DNA from: Acanthococcus lagerstroemiae
Taxonomy: Eukaryota; Arthropoda; Insecta; Hemiptera; Eriococcidae
Reading direction: 5' to 3'
NCBI GenBank assembly: GCA_031841125.1
Contig: CM063110.1
Location: 31,821,214-31,885,213 of the forward strand
Length of the DNA: 64,000 nt
The notes under the pieces are model-generated. The model made no database searches and had not been told where the DNA came from. It was given only the letters and a program-made list of their open reading frames with translations. Both the position numbers and the translations under genes were made by a program. Below are positions 51,559 to 63,018 of this stretch, piece after piece (position 1 is the stretch's first letter; each line of letters opens with the position of its first letter).

Positions 51559-54254
51559 TGAGTAAACCAACCACATTGTCAATTTTGGCGTCTCTTTGAG
51601 AAGATGAGGCACGTACACGTCGACTTGTGATCACCAGAGTCAGTTACAGTAACCCAAAAGCCGAAGCTGTGTTCCACGAAGGGATCAAAAGAGCGCCATT
51701 TCTTGTCCAGAGACCTATGTACGTCTAATCGAGAACAAAGACCTCATTTATTCATCCGCTGGGAAGAGGTGCGATAATATTTACTTTTTGTTTGCAAGCG
51801 TATAAATTTCCGTTTACTCGTATTTCCGTGTTCTTTGCTAAAAATTACGTCATTTCAGATTATTTGCCCGCGCAACTGTTTTCCGCGCGAATTCTTTTCC
51901 CTTCCGCGCTTTTTATATTCCCCAATTTCGACTCCAAATCCTGAAAATAGACTATACCAAGCACCTTCTAGCGCAATTCCCATCTCGTTTGATATATTCC
52001 ATCGAGATCTATGAGAGATGTAAACGCGGTATCTCATAATCGGACCATCTTCTCTACTATTTCTTCTCTTTCACTTACGCGCCGATTCCTACTTAATTTT
52101 GAACGCGCACTCTCGCTAGCGCGAATCTTGTGCTATAAAATTATCAATTTTGACCCGCCCTAACATACTTCCAGTTCCACTCCGAATTTTCAAGCCATAA
52201 TTTGAACTGAATAGACGTACCTAAGTTCCCGTCTGAGATTCGTTCTAAATAAAACAGATACAGCATGCAGCCTATAGACCTTGCACTCCTACATCTTTAT
52301 TTTTTTATTTACTGAAAATACCCTGATATTTTATTTCACACCGTGCCGACGAGATATTAAATTGCCGATAAGTCTCGTGTACATGTCACCCGTATGAACG
52401 GCGAACAAAAGGGTTGACGCAGCCCTTTTGTGCTGGCGAAATATAGGAACTGAGGAAGGTTCCTTTGAAACTTGAACACGTTGCCGTCGTTCAGATCATG
52501 GCTACACTTTCTCAATTACATGTACGTAATTTAGCGTCAATGTACTCGCAGACGTCCTCGACTGTCGTTCTCCCCCTCCCCCGAACCAGCGGCTCAAAAT
52601 TGATAAAAATATTACGCCGAACCAACGCAGTACAACGATCTGATTACAAACGAAATTCGATGGTGGTCCCGGGTATGGGTGGTGGTTTTTTTCCCTGACC
52701 AAAAGTTTTTTTTTATTAGCGCATAAGTCCGCTCATTGATGGTAGCCTGATTGAATCGCTGTAATTCGTAAACAAAGAAAACAATCTCGGGTTGTATGCA
52801 GTAGCAGGATGAGAAGAATCAATCAGCACGGGTGCTCCTGTTTTTTTTTATTTCTGTTTTAACTGGTGCGTTAACACGTACTCTTTCAGCATTGTTCACC
52901 TCGCATTCACGTTTTTTTTTCTTCTTTTCTTCACTAAACCAGAGCCAAAAAAAATTAGAAGAATTCGAATAAAGAAAAGAATTGAACGAGAGGCCAGGCG
53001 AGAAGGACAGAAAGGACTGAAACTGCCACTTTTATATATTTAAATTGTCTCGTAACAGCGGTGGCGAACCAGGGCACATTGGATGTCAATCAACCTGACG
53101 AACGTTTCCATAAAGTTTATTTGAAATTCTGTCGATATCCAGCGACGATTAACAAAGTATCATACCGAGTTTGTTTGAAAAGATGAGAAATCATCCCTCA
53201 CTGTGCAAACAGAGTTCTGGAAAGAGTTTCTAACTGTGAAGATTAAATTTTCGTTTTGACGCGTTCGAAAGAGTGTTGGTATTAAACGGGATCCGTATAC
53301 TCATATTGTTTTTTGTATTACGCCCCCGGCCGGCGTCCCTGCCACGTACAGAAAATTGGACAACCTTCTTTCGAAGAGTTCTTTTATCTGGTTTCAATGC
53401 CATAGCGAAGCAAGCTGCATTTAAATTAGAAAATATTATTCGTCTACAGAGATGACCAGTTGGATGTATTGTGCGCTCGAGCTGAAGTACAAGTGACGGT
53501 TCGAACTGATCAATGGGTATTGTAAAAATGTGACCCTTTCTTGGTAATCCAATCGCAGAGTGTTGAGAAAGGTATACAACATAATTTCTTATGAAGTATA
53601 CACAAGTTAATTGTTATTATGTCTATGTGGTTAGAAAAATGTAGGTGGATAATTCTTATTAAAAAAAAAAAGTTTAAAATTAAGGAACAAGTCTGTGAAA
53701 CTTGCCAGTTGTATCATTTACAGGGGGTTTGAGTAACTGAGAACATGGAATATCCGCCGATAAAATGTGAAACGGCATCCATATATCTTTACCCGCACGC
53801 AAGGGCTTTTCTGGTGGGTATCATACCTCGGACTCGTTATTCTTAAACTATGCCAAAACCGTTTTTCTAGATCTTTATTACACCTTCAGAAACACTGACT
53901 GGAGCCCACTGTACTTCATACAAAATGTAGATGAAGCAGAGAATCATTTCAGCGGTATAGGAAATCAAATCATCCATACGCAGTGGTTCGCTGAAGGAAA
54001 TGTTTGAGAGTATACGCTAAAAATGGAGGCTCAAGTTCCACCCCAAAAAAAATCTTTTTGAGCTCCCGCATCCTCAAAAGCAATATGAGTATTATTTTAT
54101 CAGGTTTAGGAAGCCAAATTTATTAATCAAAATACTACTGTTTAAGAATTGGAAAAAATCGTAGACTAAGTATCGAAGTATGTTTTTTATTTTTCAGTAA
54201 ATACTAGTAGTAAAAATTATCAACTTATTTGAATAAATTTAAAAAATAATTATT
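51559..54254. other. No gene recognised
   Basis: About 2.7 kb with little visible repeat content and some CpG (51870-52130, 52370-52680). Frames at 51855-52037, 52465-52702 and 53273-53455 have no domain. AAAAGGGTTGACGCAGCCCTTTT at about 52407-52429 can form a 7-bp-stem hairpin. Host exons cannot be excluded. Confidence 0.4.
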
Positions 54255-55685
54255 TTTAGCGGGCTCATCTTCATTTTCTTTCTTCGTGACTCCACCCCCT
54301 GTCTGGTCATCGGCACTTCGATGAGTCTTCAACCAAAGTTTTGCTTATGGACCAGGATTGAAGTCCTCAACTGTTGAGCCATTCAGTGACAGGAATAATA
54401 AATTTCAAGTGCGAGGGATAGTTAGGCTGGTCCGTAAATCAGTCATTATACAATTCGTCGCACTGAATCACTGCTCACATTCTGCTGTTGAGCAGGTAAA
54501 TGCGCGAATCAGTCTGATGAATTTTGATTTTGTGTCTTTCAATCTACAGCCAACAATAGACTCAGACTCGCACAAATGAAATCTTCGCGCCATGTTTCTT
54601 ACTTCCTTTTCGCCTTAGCTCGTATTTGTTGGTGCTTCATTTAATAATACATATTTCCTGAACGATGCCAAGATCTGCTATAACAGTATCTTCAGTATCC
54701 GCCAATCACTGCGACATTCCATCAATTAAGGACTGTAGAATTTGATTTTGGTTTATATTCTGCTTTCCAGAGTTTTTCAGTAAAATTTTGCAAAATTTGT
54801 CATTATTTTCAATGACATCAAAAACTTCAACAGTTTTTTCTCCATTTCTTTCCTTGAATGATATCAAACTTCATACGGTTCTTTGAATTTCTTGATTAGC
54901 TTTAAAAATAGTAGTTCCACGATGTTATAAAATTTGACTCAGGTTAGATAGTTCGTTCAGTATATCGTACATGAATGCTAAATTTTGTAGAAATTCAGAA
55001 GATTCAAGTTTCTTTTTTAAGCCCTGGAAAACAGCACGCTCTTCCGATTTCATTTTTTTAATTATTAGGATCAGCATTCCTTAAAAAACGTTCGTGCAGC
55101 GCTTCATACGATATCCACACAGCTTTCACAGTACGAAAATTACTAAAAACCCAGCGCACCCCCAGCAGTCACTGACGCGATGCTCGAAAGGGTAGTTCCT
55201 GTGGCCGGGGGTGCGGTGTCATAGGGGCCACTTTGGCATGCGTGCTTCGCCATACGTCCCACCACACCACCCCCAGCACTCGTCCAATTTTTAGAAATTG
55301 TAAATGAAGTTCAGAGGATATTTCTTGTAATGCGTGTGCGTTCTTTGGTGACATGGAATATAAAGAATATAATTTGTCCACGAAGCAAATGAAGCGGTGC
55401 GTACCTGTAACATCTTTTTTGACATCATTTACCGACAGTTCCGGCCTACAAAGCAAGCAGTGAAATGTGAATATGTTCGGAACTTTTTCTTTAATTTTGG
55501 CCCAAATGCCACCTTTATTTCCGACCATAACAGCCGCACTATCAGTAGCCAAGGCGACCATATTTTTCTTACTAAATTCTTCAATTAGGTCATTCTTCCT
55601 AAAACATCCCTATATTGTCCCAACAATGCACTCTGCATCTTGGGATTCTATTTTTCGAGAGCGAAAAGACTTATTTTTTTCTTTT
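54255..55685 (-). pseudogene. hAT transposase (KIAA1586-like), broken
   Basis: Minus-strand blocks in order: AECIVGTI, NDLIEEFSKKNMVALATDSA, AVMVGNKGGIWAKIKEKV (DDE-region strand with Asp), FTFHCLLCRPELSVNDV, YSLYSMSPKNAHALQEISSE, then across a 100-bp insert GVRWVFSNFRTVKAVWISYE, YDILNELSNLSQI, AECEQ.FSATNCIMTDLRTS, LTIPRTXNLLFLSLNG and AKLWLKTHRSADDQTG. The order fits KIAA1586/ZNF862-like proteins derived from hAT transposases. Frameshifts and stops are frequent after 55150, so it is dead. Confidence 0.85.
55168..55267. mobile_element. 100-bp insert with 11-bp TSD
   Basis: The transposase frame is interrupted after LKIGRVL and resumes at GVRWVF. The insert is bounded by a perfect 11-bp direct repeat, CACCCCCAGCA (55157-55167 and 55268-55278), which matches once in the expected reading. 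The inserted 100 bp recurs, diverged, at about 57155-57250 (CGTATGGCGA(A/T)GCACGCATG, CCAAAGTGGC, ACCCTTTCGAG(C/T)ATCGC). It has no poly-A tail, no tRNA boxes and no clear inverted ends, so its class is unknown. Confidence 0.75.
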
Positions 55686-55689
55686 CCCT

Positions 55690-56480
55690 GATTGAGAGTA
55701 TACGGCGTATACAGTGTATACCCTTTCAGCGGACCACTGTCCATACGTATGTACCAAAAATTACCGCGACACAATGAAAACGAAAAAAGTGAAATATCCT
55801 CCATGGTTCAATAGAAAAATAATTCGTAAGCTAAAACATAAGGAACACGCAAAGCAAATGTATAGGAAAACTGGCATAAAATACATTTTGAGCAGGTTTC
55901 AGGATCTCAGGAGAGAGACGAAAAAAATGATTAAAGAGGCTAACATCAGGTACGGTACTGACTTGGAGAACAATTACAATAAAAATCCTCGAGACTTTTG
56001 GAAAGAGAGCAATTTAAAAAAAATCAAAAACTGGGAGTTCCGACTGCCTCAAGGATATGAAGGGAATATGAGAGAGGGGGATGAAATGATGTCGGCATTC
56101 GCTGAATCTTTTCATTCTGTATACGTACTGGAAGATGTAGTGTCTCCAGACAAAACTGCACCATGTCCCCCCTCTTGCGTCCCAATCTCCATTACCCGTA
56201 TTTTGCCAAAAGACGTAAAGATGGCAATCTAACATTATTAAAAGTAAAATACTCCCTAGGCCCGGATAATGTCACTTTATACGTTTATAAGGAGATAGGA
56301 GAATTTCTGATACAATCCCCCTAACCTATTTGTATAACTTCAGTATATCGAACAGTGTCTTCTCTACAGTATGGAAATGTTCTGACGTAGGTACGAAAAT
56401 GTAACCAACTACAGACCAATATCCTTAATCTTAATGCCTGCGAAAATTTTCGAAATGATCACCGGTCACACATTTTTGTT
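55690..56480 (+). pseudogene. LINE segment before and into the reverse transcriptase
   Basis: The open frame 55714-56232 reads KVKYPPWFNRKIIRKLKHKE, FQDLRRETKKMIKEANIRYG, NPRDFWKESNLKKIKNWEF then AESFHSVYV. This is the region before the reverse transcriptase in CR1/L2/Jockey-group LINEs (PWF...L..L...K......D..Y). After a stop it continues YSLGPDNVTLYVYKEIGEF (the PGPDNI...L block) and NVTNYRPISLILMPAKIFEM (NYRPISL.....K.FE). The rest is absent. The 172-codon frame is one of the longest in the window but its flanks are broken. Confidence 0.85.
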
Positions 56481-56764
56481 GTCTAGCGTCTAGACCTCTA
56501 GGCACATCCTATTTTCTGCGAATTTTATTCAGTTGGCTTTACATATTCGAAAATAATCTTGTGAGCACCGGAACATAATTTTTTTCTTCAAAATCCAGGG
56601 GGGGGGCAATCGGCCTCCTCTTGCCCCTCACCGGCTACGCTCATAATTCGTAATGTCAAGAGTAAATACTTTCAAAAAAAAATCGAAGGTATACAGTTTA
56701 AGAAATTGAACTTGCCAACCGAAGTTCAAATTTGAACTTGCGTTTTCTCCAAACAAGGTTTTCT
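56481..56764. other. No gene recognised
   Basis: Contains a G run and CTTGCCCCTCACCGGCTACGCTC (56615-56645), which looks like a single hAT-type end. Confidence 0.35.
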
Positions 56765-57110
56765 GATTTCTATCAACGACATGAACGCACTCTGTAATCA
56801 TCAGTTCAATGAAACATTACTGAAGAAAGTTAGAAGAAATAAAAATTTCCATGGAAATTTCTACCAACAATATGAACGCAGTCTGCAATCAATTCAGCGA
56901 AACAATACTGAAGATGATTGGAAAAAATAATGAAAACAATATCCTTTGATATTTCTATCAACAACAATGCACTCTGCAGTCAGTTCAATGAAACAATACT
57001 GAAGATGATTGGAAGAAATGGAAATTTTCTGTCAGCAACACGAACGCACTCTGCAGTCAATTCAGTGAAACAATACCGAAGATTGTTAGAAGAAAAAATA
57101 ATGATGAAAC
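56765..57110 (+). repeat. Tandem repeat with GAACGCACTCTGCAGTCA, four units
   Basis: (A/C)GAACGCACTCTG(C/T)A(G/A)TCA starts at about 56783, 56874, 56966 and 57042. Each is followed by TCAATGAAACAATACTGAAGATGATTGGAAGAAATA and TTTCTATCAACAACA. The units are 76-92 bases apart. Its reverse complement resembles 27925-27975. The frame at 56918-57130 is a by-product. Confidence 0.75.
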
Positions 57111-57154
57111 CAAAAGTGAATAAAGTGTAGATACAAGTGATTGGAGGTCCCTTG

Positions 57155-57250
57155 GTGTAGCGTATGGCGATGCACGCATGCCAAAGTGGCTCCGCAGAAT
57201 CGCACCTCTGGTCCCGGAAACCACCCTTTCGAGTATCGCATCAGTGAACA
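57155..57250. repeat. Second copy of the 100-bp insert
   Basis: GCGTATGGCGATGCACGCAT, GCCAAAGTGGCTCCGC and AACCACCCTTTCGAGTATCG, then CATCAGTGAAC, match the reverse complement of 55168-55267 along its length with about 20 percent difference by eye. No convincing flank duplication. Confidence 0.7.
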
Positions 57251-60200
57251 GAGGGACGCACTGAGGCTGGCCCGAGCCCCCCTTTTGCCTCTCTGCCGTT
57301 TTAATCAAGTTGAAAATACTGATAAAGGTAGTGAATGTAGCCAGCTACAACTAATTGGGTATGCCCTTCTTGTGTTTATACAGAATACACAGCTTGGACT
57401 CTGCACCAGAAACATCGCAAGTGTGATTGGATGCTGTGAAACTGTCATAATATCTTCTGTCGACAAAGTGAATGTTAAGATCAGCGGTTCAGCTCAGAGC
57501 ACTTGGATGCCTTACAAATATAGGTGCTCGACCAACACGGAGTAGATAAAGATTATGGTAGGATTCATTTAACACACGGGGGAGAGAAGCAATGGCCGGC
57601 TAATTTGGTTACGAGCTAGTTTTATGTGGGCGATGGTGGTGACAGACCGTCACAAATCAACGGTGTATAGATAATTCCTGAGATTACTGCCGTTCTGGCT
57701 CGGCCAAGCTCTCTTGGGTCACGGCCTTTTCGTTGCGTACCTGCGCCGGTTTGCAAGGCGGGAATCATCTGTCTGCCCTTGTATAGCAACGGCGATCATA
57801 GTGCGTAGGTCGCTTCGCTTGTGTCAGGCCCCGTGAACCTTTGAAACTCACTGATCAGTGAGCATCAGGCTTACCTCAAGTGCTCTATAGTTTGATTGTG
57901 CTGAGGCAACCGAGAAGCAACGGCATTCCGCACTGTTGAATGCCGACGAAGCCACTGATGAAAGCGACTTCAACGATTCGGACTAAAACGCAGTAGAGAC
58001 GTGAACAGAAGGTACCAACGAGCTTCCAGTAGCACTGGTGTTACGCAACTGCATCACTATTTCTACGTCTCTTTGCGGGGGATCGCATATGACTTGGTCC
58101 ACGCTGCGTGCAACTGGCCGGAACTGCTGATGATGCCTTGAATAATACTGATCCTGTCCATCGTCAATGCTCAATCTGCAATCCGCTCTCCGCTGTGTAA
58201 GGTAATTCCGATTCGAGTATGCGTGAAACTTCAGCCGTTAGACTCACCGGCCGACCTGGTGAGGAATAGGGACACGTGTCCTATTCGCGTGAAATGGGCA
58301 CGCAAATCTCGAACAGTTACAACTAGATCACCGGTGAACTTGAGAAGCCTCGCCAAGCGGCAAAGAAAAATCCGACCTCCAGAAGTGACTTACTGAAGGT
58401 ACACCAAACAGCGGGCTACTGTTGTCCTGCCAGAGTCGATTCTAGCGGGCCTTACCTAACGCCCCTCACAAGGAAAACCCATAAGAAATTATTATGTTAG
58501 GTCAGCTTCCAAACCTAGTCGAATCAAACTGACATATCCATGCCCTTTGAGCATAAATCAGTTCTGTAGATAATTTCGTTCATCTCAGCTAAGTAAAAAC
58601 TGGCTGAGAATTGGCATCCATTCATCGAACTAACATAAGTTACAGTATTAAGAAACATTCTACCTACCTAGACGCTTAATCAGGGACCTCAAAGAAACAG
58701 GTGAGTTGACAGTAAAGAGGTTACAATTATAATAGCAGCTCGTTATGTCGTTTGTCCTTCGTTGTTACCTCTGTACTCATTCTTTGCAGGAGCATATACA
58801 AATATACCTACTCGCGTACACAACATGCGTTATTGTTTTGTTGGTAGCGTCTTACTAATAATATTATCACCAAATAGTCACGAGCGCACTGATTTGAATA
58901 CATACTTGTTATTGACTGAAAACAGCGAATACTTCATTAGTTAATGCATTTATGTAAATAAACTGGCTTACGGAAAAACAGTTGTTCAATGGTAATTTCG
59001 AAAACGTGCAACTATTTATCCATCATTAAGTATATCCATTCGAAGTGGGTAAAATATACGACACGGTGACACTGGTGCAGGCCTTGGTACCGATTCCTAT
59101 GAAGCTCGTAAGTAGCATATGCAATCAAATTTAGATTATAGTCCACACATCCCACCATAACTGGGAGAAACTTGCCGATGCAGAATTAATTCGATAAATA
59201 TTCTTAACCCTTCAGTGGGGACCTTAAAATGAAGCTATAATAAGAAGGCCTGATATATTGGCGATTTAAAATTCAATACAAGCTATTCTCGATAATGTAC
59301 ATATTACATTCGTGTAGGTACCTACCGAATTGAATTTCAAATTTGTTGAAATATGCTTAATACAGTTTGAATTGTATACTTATATGTAACTTACCATACC
59401 TAATATATCACTGTTGTTATGAAAAACTTGCCTACCGTTTAATCTGTTTAATGCTTGTATATTATGGTAATGCAGTCTACGCGGTAAGTTTTCGGGAGTT
59501 ACAATAAAAATTTCAGTCTATTGTAGACCGTAAATTTACATATTGTAATCCAAACATAAGAACATTTGAAAACGAGAGCAGAAAGTCGAGTTTCAACGTC
59601 CAGTGTCCGTGGTCGTAAGAATTTTGAGTGAAAATTATAGGGAAAATGGGGAGGGTGATTAGCCCCTAGATCCGTTGAAATCTTCCCAAAAAAGAAACTG
59701 AAAAGTATAGGAACAAGCGAAAGAATTTTCAGCATTATTTAACTGAAGTTCGAATGTTGGCGGTCGCAGTTTCTGACGCGCGACTTTCCTGGGCAGGTTA
59801 GTCGGGGTAGTTGGCCGTTGTTTTCCGCACTGTTTTTTTGCGTTAGAGTTCTTCTCTGTGTTGTCGAAGAGTGTGCAACCGCCATTCGGTAACTAGCCAC
59901 ATGTGTCATGATGCTGAGTTAAACTATTCACAACATACACACGCACAGTACCAATCCTTCAGATCTGATGGTAACATTGAAATTGAAAATTGAAAATGGT
60001 GTATTTCGTTGCCAACTGAGCTAGACTCGTGTTTAGCAACGGCACTAAATTACATTTTTTTTCCTTCTTTTTTTCTTCCTATACAATTCCTTTAGTTAGT
60101 GCACTACTTACTCTTTACAATAGTTACACATATTGCGGTTGTTATTAGTCGAACTGTATGCTGCGCTGTTTTTTGTTTCTGTAATTAGTAGTTGTATTAG

Positions 60201-60424
60201 TAACTGCATTTCGTATCAAAGTTTTGTAAGTTCTGTTGTTAGTTTGTATTATTTTTTCCCTATTCTGCTGATCAAGTTTGTTAAAGTTTATGCCTCGCGA
60301 CTGTATGTAATTCCTTGTTCGTGTGAGCTGGCGGGAGTTACAGGACGCGCTATGTTACCTCCTCGACTGATATTGTAGTAGCCGTATTCGCTAGGATTTT
60401 AATGGGGATATTTGAATATATTAC
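57251..60424. other. No gene recognised
   Basis: About 3.2 kb with few repeats. 57560-58480 is GC-richer and CpG-containing, with a near-palindrome AATAGGGACACGTGTCCTATT (58265-58285). 58480-60420 is AT-rich. Frames at 57141-57545 (134 codons, starting inside the 100-bp repeat), 57983-58174, 58762-58944, 59499-59735 and 60133-60378 (hydrophobic, T-rich) show no supported function. Confidence 0.4.
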
Positions 60425-60500
60425 TCGCTTTCCGGCGTAGGTAAAGACTAAAATCCAAGACGCAAGGATTGCGACGCGGGCGCATTACCACTTGACCACA
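60425..60500 (-). repeat. Possible tRNA-derived sequence
   Basis: The minus strand reads TGTGGTCAAGTGGTAATGCG, with a box-A-like TGGTCAAGTGG, then an anticodon-arm-like CCCGCGTCGCAATCCTTGCG. The box-B position, GGATTTTAGTC, departs from GGTTCGANTCC. It is not a functional tRNA gene; a worn SINE or tRNA pseudogene is likely. Confidence 0.35.
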
Positions 60501-60789
60501 CAACAACTATTCATTATATGGAAATAAGAATAAAGGTTCGATTTTCAAAGAAGCCTTACCTAACTACGACTCCAGTGCTTGTCCAGGAACACCAGGAACC
60601 CGTCAGCGCAAATAGCAAGAGGAGCTTGTCTCCAAAAAACTAAGTATAAGTGCACAAGTGGAAGAATTTTTTGCATTTGATACTTTCGTATCTTTCAGAA
60701 CAATGATATCCAAACTTCAATTATCTCATCAATTCCTACTGTCGAACAAGGGAAGATGAGACATACCCATGGAGATAGCAAAAATCACT

Positions 60790-61406
60790 GATGACCTCAA
60801 AATTTGTAAATCAGCGAAGCACGACCAACTGGCAGCAATCATGTTTTGTGAATTATCAAAGAAAGGTTTCATCTACTTGACCTCATAAATGCTTACATCC
60901 ACCTAAAGCCTGTTCCAAAAGTGTAGAAAATAACAACGATGTTCGTAATTCCAAGAGCAGGCAAACCAGCTGAAAATCCTGAGTCGTTTCATCAAATTCC
61001 TCTTCTTATAATCCGATCTATAATCTTTGAAAAGATTATCAGCTGCCGACTGAAGACAATAATGCAGGAAAACAATCTGCTACCAAACTTCCAATTTGGA
61101 TTTAGAGAGGAACAACCATCGAGCAAATTCACCAAGAAGAACAATCGCTCACTAAAGGATATGAAGATGAAAAGGAATTTGCATCCACAGTATTCTTAAA
61201 TGTCAGAGCTGCCTTTGACGAGATGTGACACTGTGGACATATCCACCAAATAAAAAAAAAACAACAACTACATTCAGCCTGAATTCTAATAGTTAATTCT
61301 GTCATACCTGACTGACCGAAAATTCGATGTGCAGTATGGTACAGCCTGTTCGTCTACGACTGCCATACAGGCTGGTGTCCTACATCAAGCTCAGTGTCTT
61401 ATAGGA
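60790..61406 (+). pseudogene. Jockey reverse transcriptase, N-terminal half
   Basis: Blocks: LKICKSAKHDQLAAIMFCEL (a worn K(S)PGxD block), FHQIPLLIIRSIIFEKIISC (worn RPISLL...FEK), ENNLLPNFQFGFREEQPSSK (xFGFRxxxS), SLNVRAAFDEM (worn FLDVxxAFDxV), LSYLTDRKFDVQYG, AIQAGVLHQ (a worn AGVPQG). Frames change several times. The catalytic Asp of AFD is visible. Confidence 0.82.
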
Positions 61407-61414
61407 CTAACACT

Positions 61415-62202
61415 CAGGGTTGTGCGTTTTCGCGTAAAATACACGTGTAACCATAGAATAGATGTAGAATATGCAGATGGTGTAGAAAGTAGAATGACGT
61501 GAATTGCACCTAAAGAGCCAAAAAATGTTGTCCGCTCGATTATATTATTTTATGTAGTTTTTAGATTTCGACTTCGAGTGTATAATCTATTTTCTTTATC
61601 TTTTTCATCAATGAACAGAATTTCATCTTATTTGTAATTCACGTATGATGTTTTTGAATAATTACTTACTTTCAGAGTAATATTTAAAATAATTAATAAT
61701 CATGCCGTTCCTACAATTTAATGATATCGCAGACTTAGAGTTTGAAATTATTAAACAGGCTGACGTGACCGGTTCATCTCAAATGGAGGGAGTTTTTTTC
61801 ACGTGGAGCTATGTCCACGACAAATCCAGAAACCGGCTCACCTTGAAAAGATCACAAAAGCTCATTTTTATTTACTATTGTTTGAAAATTATCGATAGTT
61901 GCAAACGCGAGGAATATTAATGTCGTTTGTCGTAATAGTATTTTTATCATCGGTTTTCGAATTTTTTATTTCCAAGTCTTGACTTTTTTGTTTAAAAAAT
62001 CAATTTTTAAAATCAAATACATAAATACAAATGAATTTAAAGGGTCGAGTTGGTTTTAAAATAATAATTTTTGACATTTTTTCTTAGCATTCTACACATT
62101 CTATGTAGGTAGAATGTGTCGAATTTCAAATTATTCTACAAGTCTTATTCTACGCATAGAATAGGAAAAAATTTGCGCCTTTTATTCTACGGCACAACCT
62201 TG
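61415..62202 (+). mobile_element. hAT element with perfect 8-bp TSD
   Basis: The ends are CAGGGTTGTGCG and, inverted, CAAGGTTGTGCC. The 8-bp duplication ctaacact is perfect (61407-61414, 62203-62210). The interior keeps only the last part of a transposase. It lies in the Jockey palm sequence: excision restores AGV..G..IGLTLFLFTF, matching AGVPQGSVLGPxLFLxxI. Confidence 0.9.
61702..61920 (+). pseudogene. hAT transposase C-terminal tail
   Basis: The frame includes FFTWSYVHDKSRNRLTLKRS then QKLIFIYYCLKIIDS. This fits the last segment of hAT transposases ((W)S.(I/V)H.K.RNRL....A.KL.(Y/F)I...L). It is open to its stop, but the catalytic region is missing. The ATG at 61702 is not a true start. Confidence 0.65.
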
Positions 62203-62231
62203 CTAACACTCTTCCTATTTACATTTGTGTG

Positions 62232-63018
62232 AGGTGGCGCTGTATGCGCCGAGTGCTCAGACATTGTAGTCCACTGCACTATTCCTCAGGTTGCTGTTAG
62301 AGATCAGCTCAGTAGCCTCACTTGTATAACCAAAGTGACAATTTTACCGAGTTCTATCCCTTTGACTTCACTGGGTGCTGGATACTATAGTCCCAGTGCT
62401 TCGCGTCTTATCCCGGCTATTGCTAGGGGATCGAGGTTTCTTCCTCTTCTCCACAGTACCTCTAGGAGTCGCTTTTCATCACTCCTATTTTACACCACAT
62501 GTGTTTTGTGGCCCCATGACCAGTTAGTAATCGGACTACGAGCCTTGCATGTTTCCTGTCAAGCCCTAATAGGAACTTAGCATACTTACCGGGGGCGTCC
62601 TCTATCAGTGTTTTGTTGACATTCATGCCACTGGCCAACCGCCAGTGAATCTTCGTCTGCATACTTATCCAAGCCTTCACTTTGGATTTTATAACGCTGT
62701 ATGCTACATGAAGACACGGCCTGCGAGTTGCCAGTTCCTTTTTATGCCCTCCTTCGCTAGCTTACCAGCGATCATGTTTCCTTTTATGCCGCAGTGTCCC
62801 GGTACCCATAGTATGTTGACACGGTTCTCCTGAGCAAGGGTGTATAATTTGCTAACACACACTGCCTCTACTAGGGATGTAGTTTGGTGTGACGATAGTG
62901 CCTTAATAGTCAATTGACTGTCTGTGCAGATATAGATCTACTTAGTAACAAGGCCCTTCTGTTGGCTTCTATCAATGACCACCGTGATCGCCATTATCTC
63001 TGATTGGAGGACTGGATA
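62232..63018 (-). pseudogene. LINE RNase H and C-terminal fragment, antisense
   Basis: On the minus strand: SEIMAITVVIDRSQQKGL (RNase H Glu), IYICTDSQLTIKALSSHQTT (DSQ.AI.AL), NRVNILWVPGHCGIKGNMIA then GKLAKEG (WVPGH.GI.GNE.AD.LAKEG), then WISMQTKIHWRLASGMNVNK and LLGLDRKHARLVVRLLTGHG. This is the RNase H and tail region of Jockey/LOA/R1-group LINEs. The active-site Asp in NE.AD is replaced (NMIAGK). It is 5'-truncated at about 63018. Confidence 0.8.

Noticed and set aside
56014..56235. Minus-strand frame of 73 codons
   Set aside because: It is the antisense shadow of the LINE frame at 55714-56232.
57141..57545. 134-codon plus-strand frame
   Set aside because: Its first third is the 100-bp repeat also seen at 55168-55267, so the frame is at least partly accidental.
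60425..60500. Functional tRNA gene on the minus strand
   Set aside because: Box B is badly off consensus and the T arm does not pair; kept only as a possible tRNA-derived relic.
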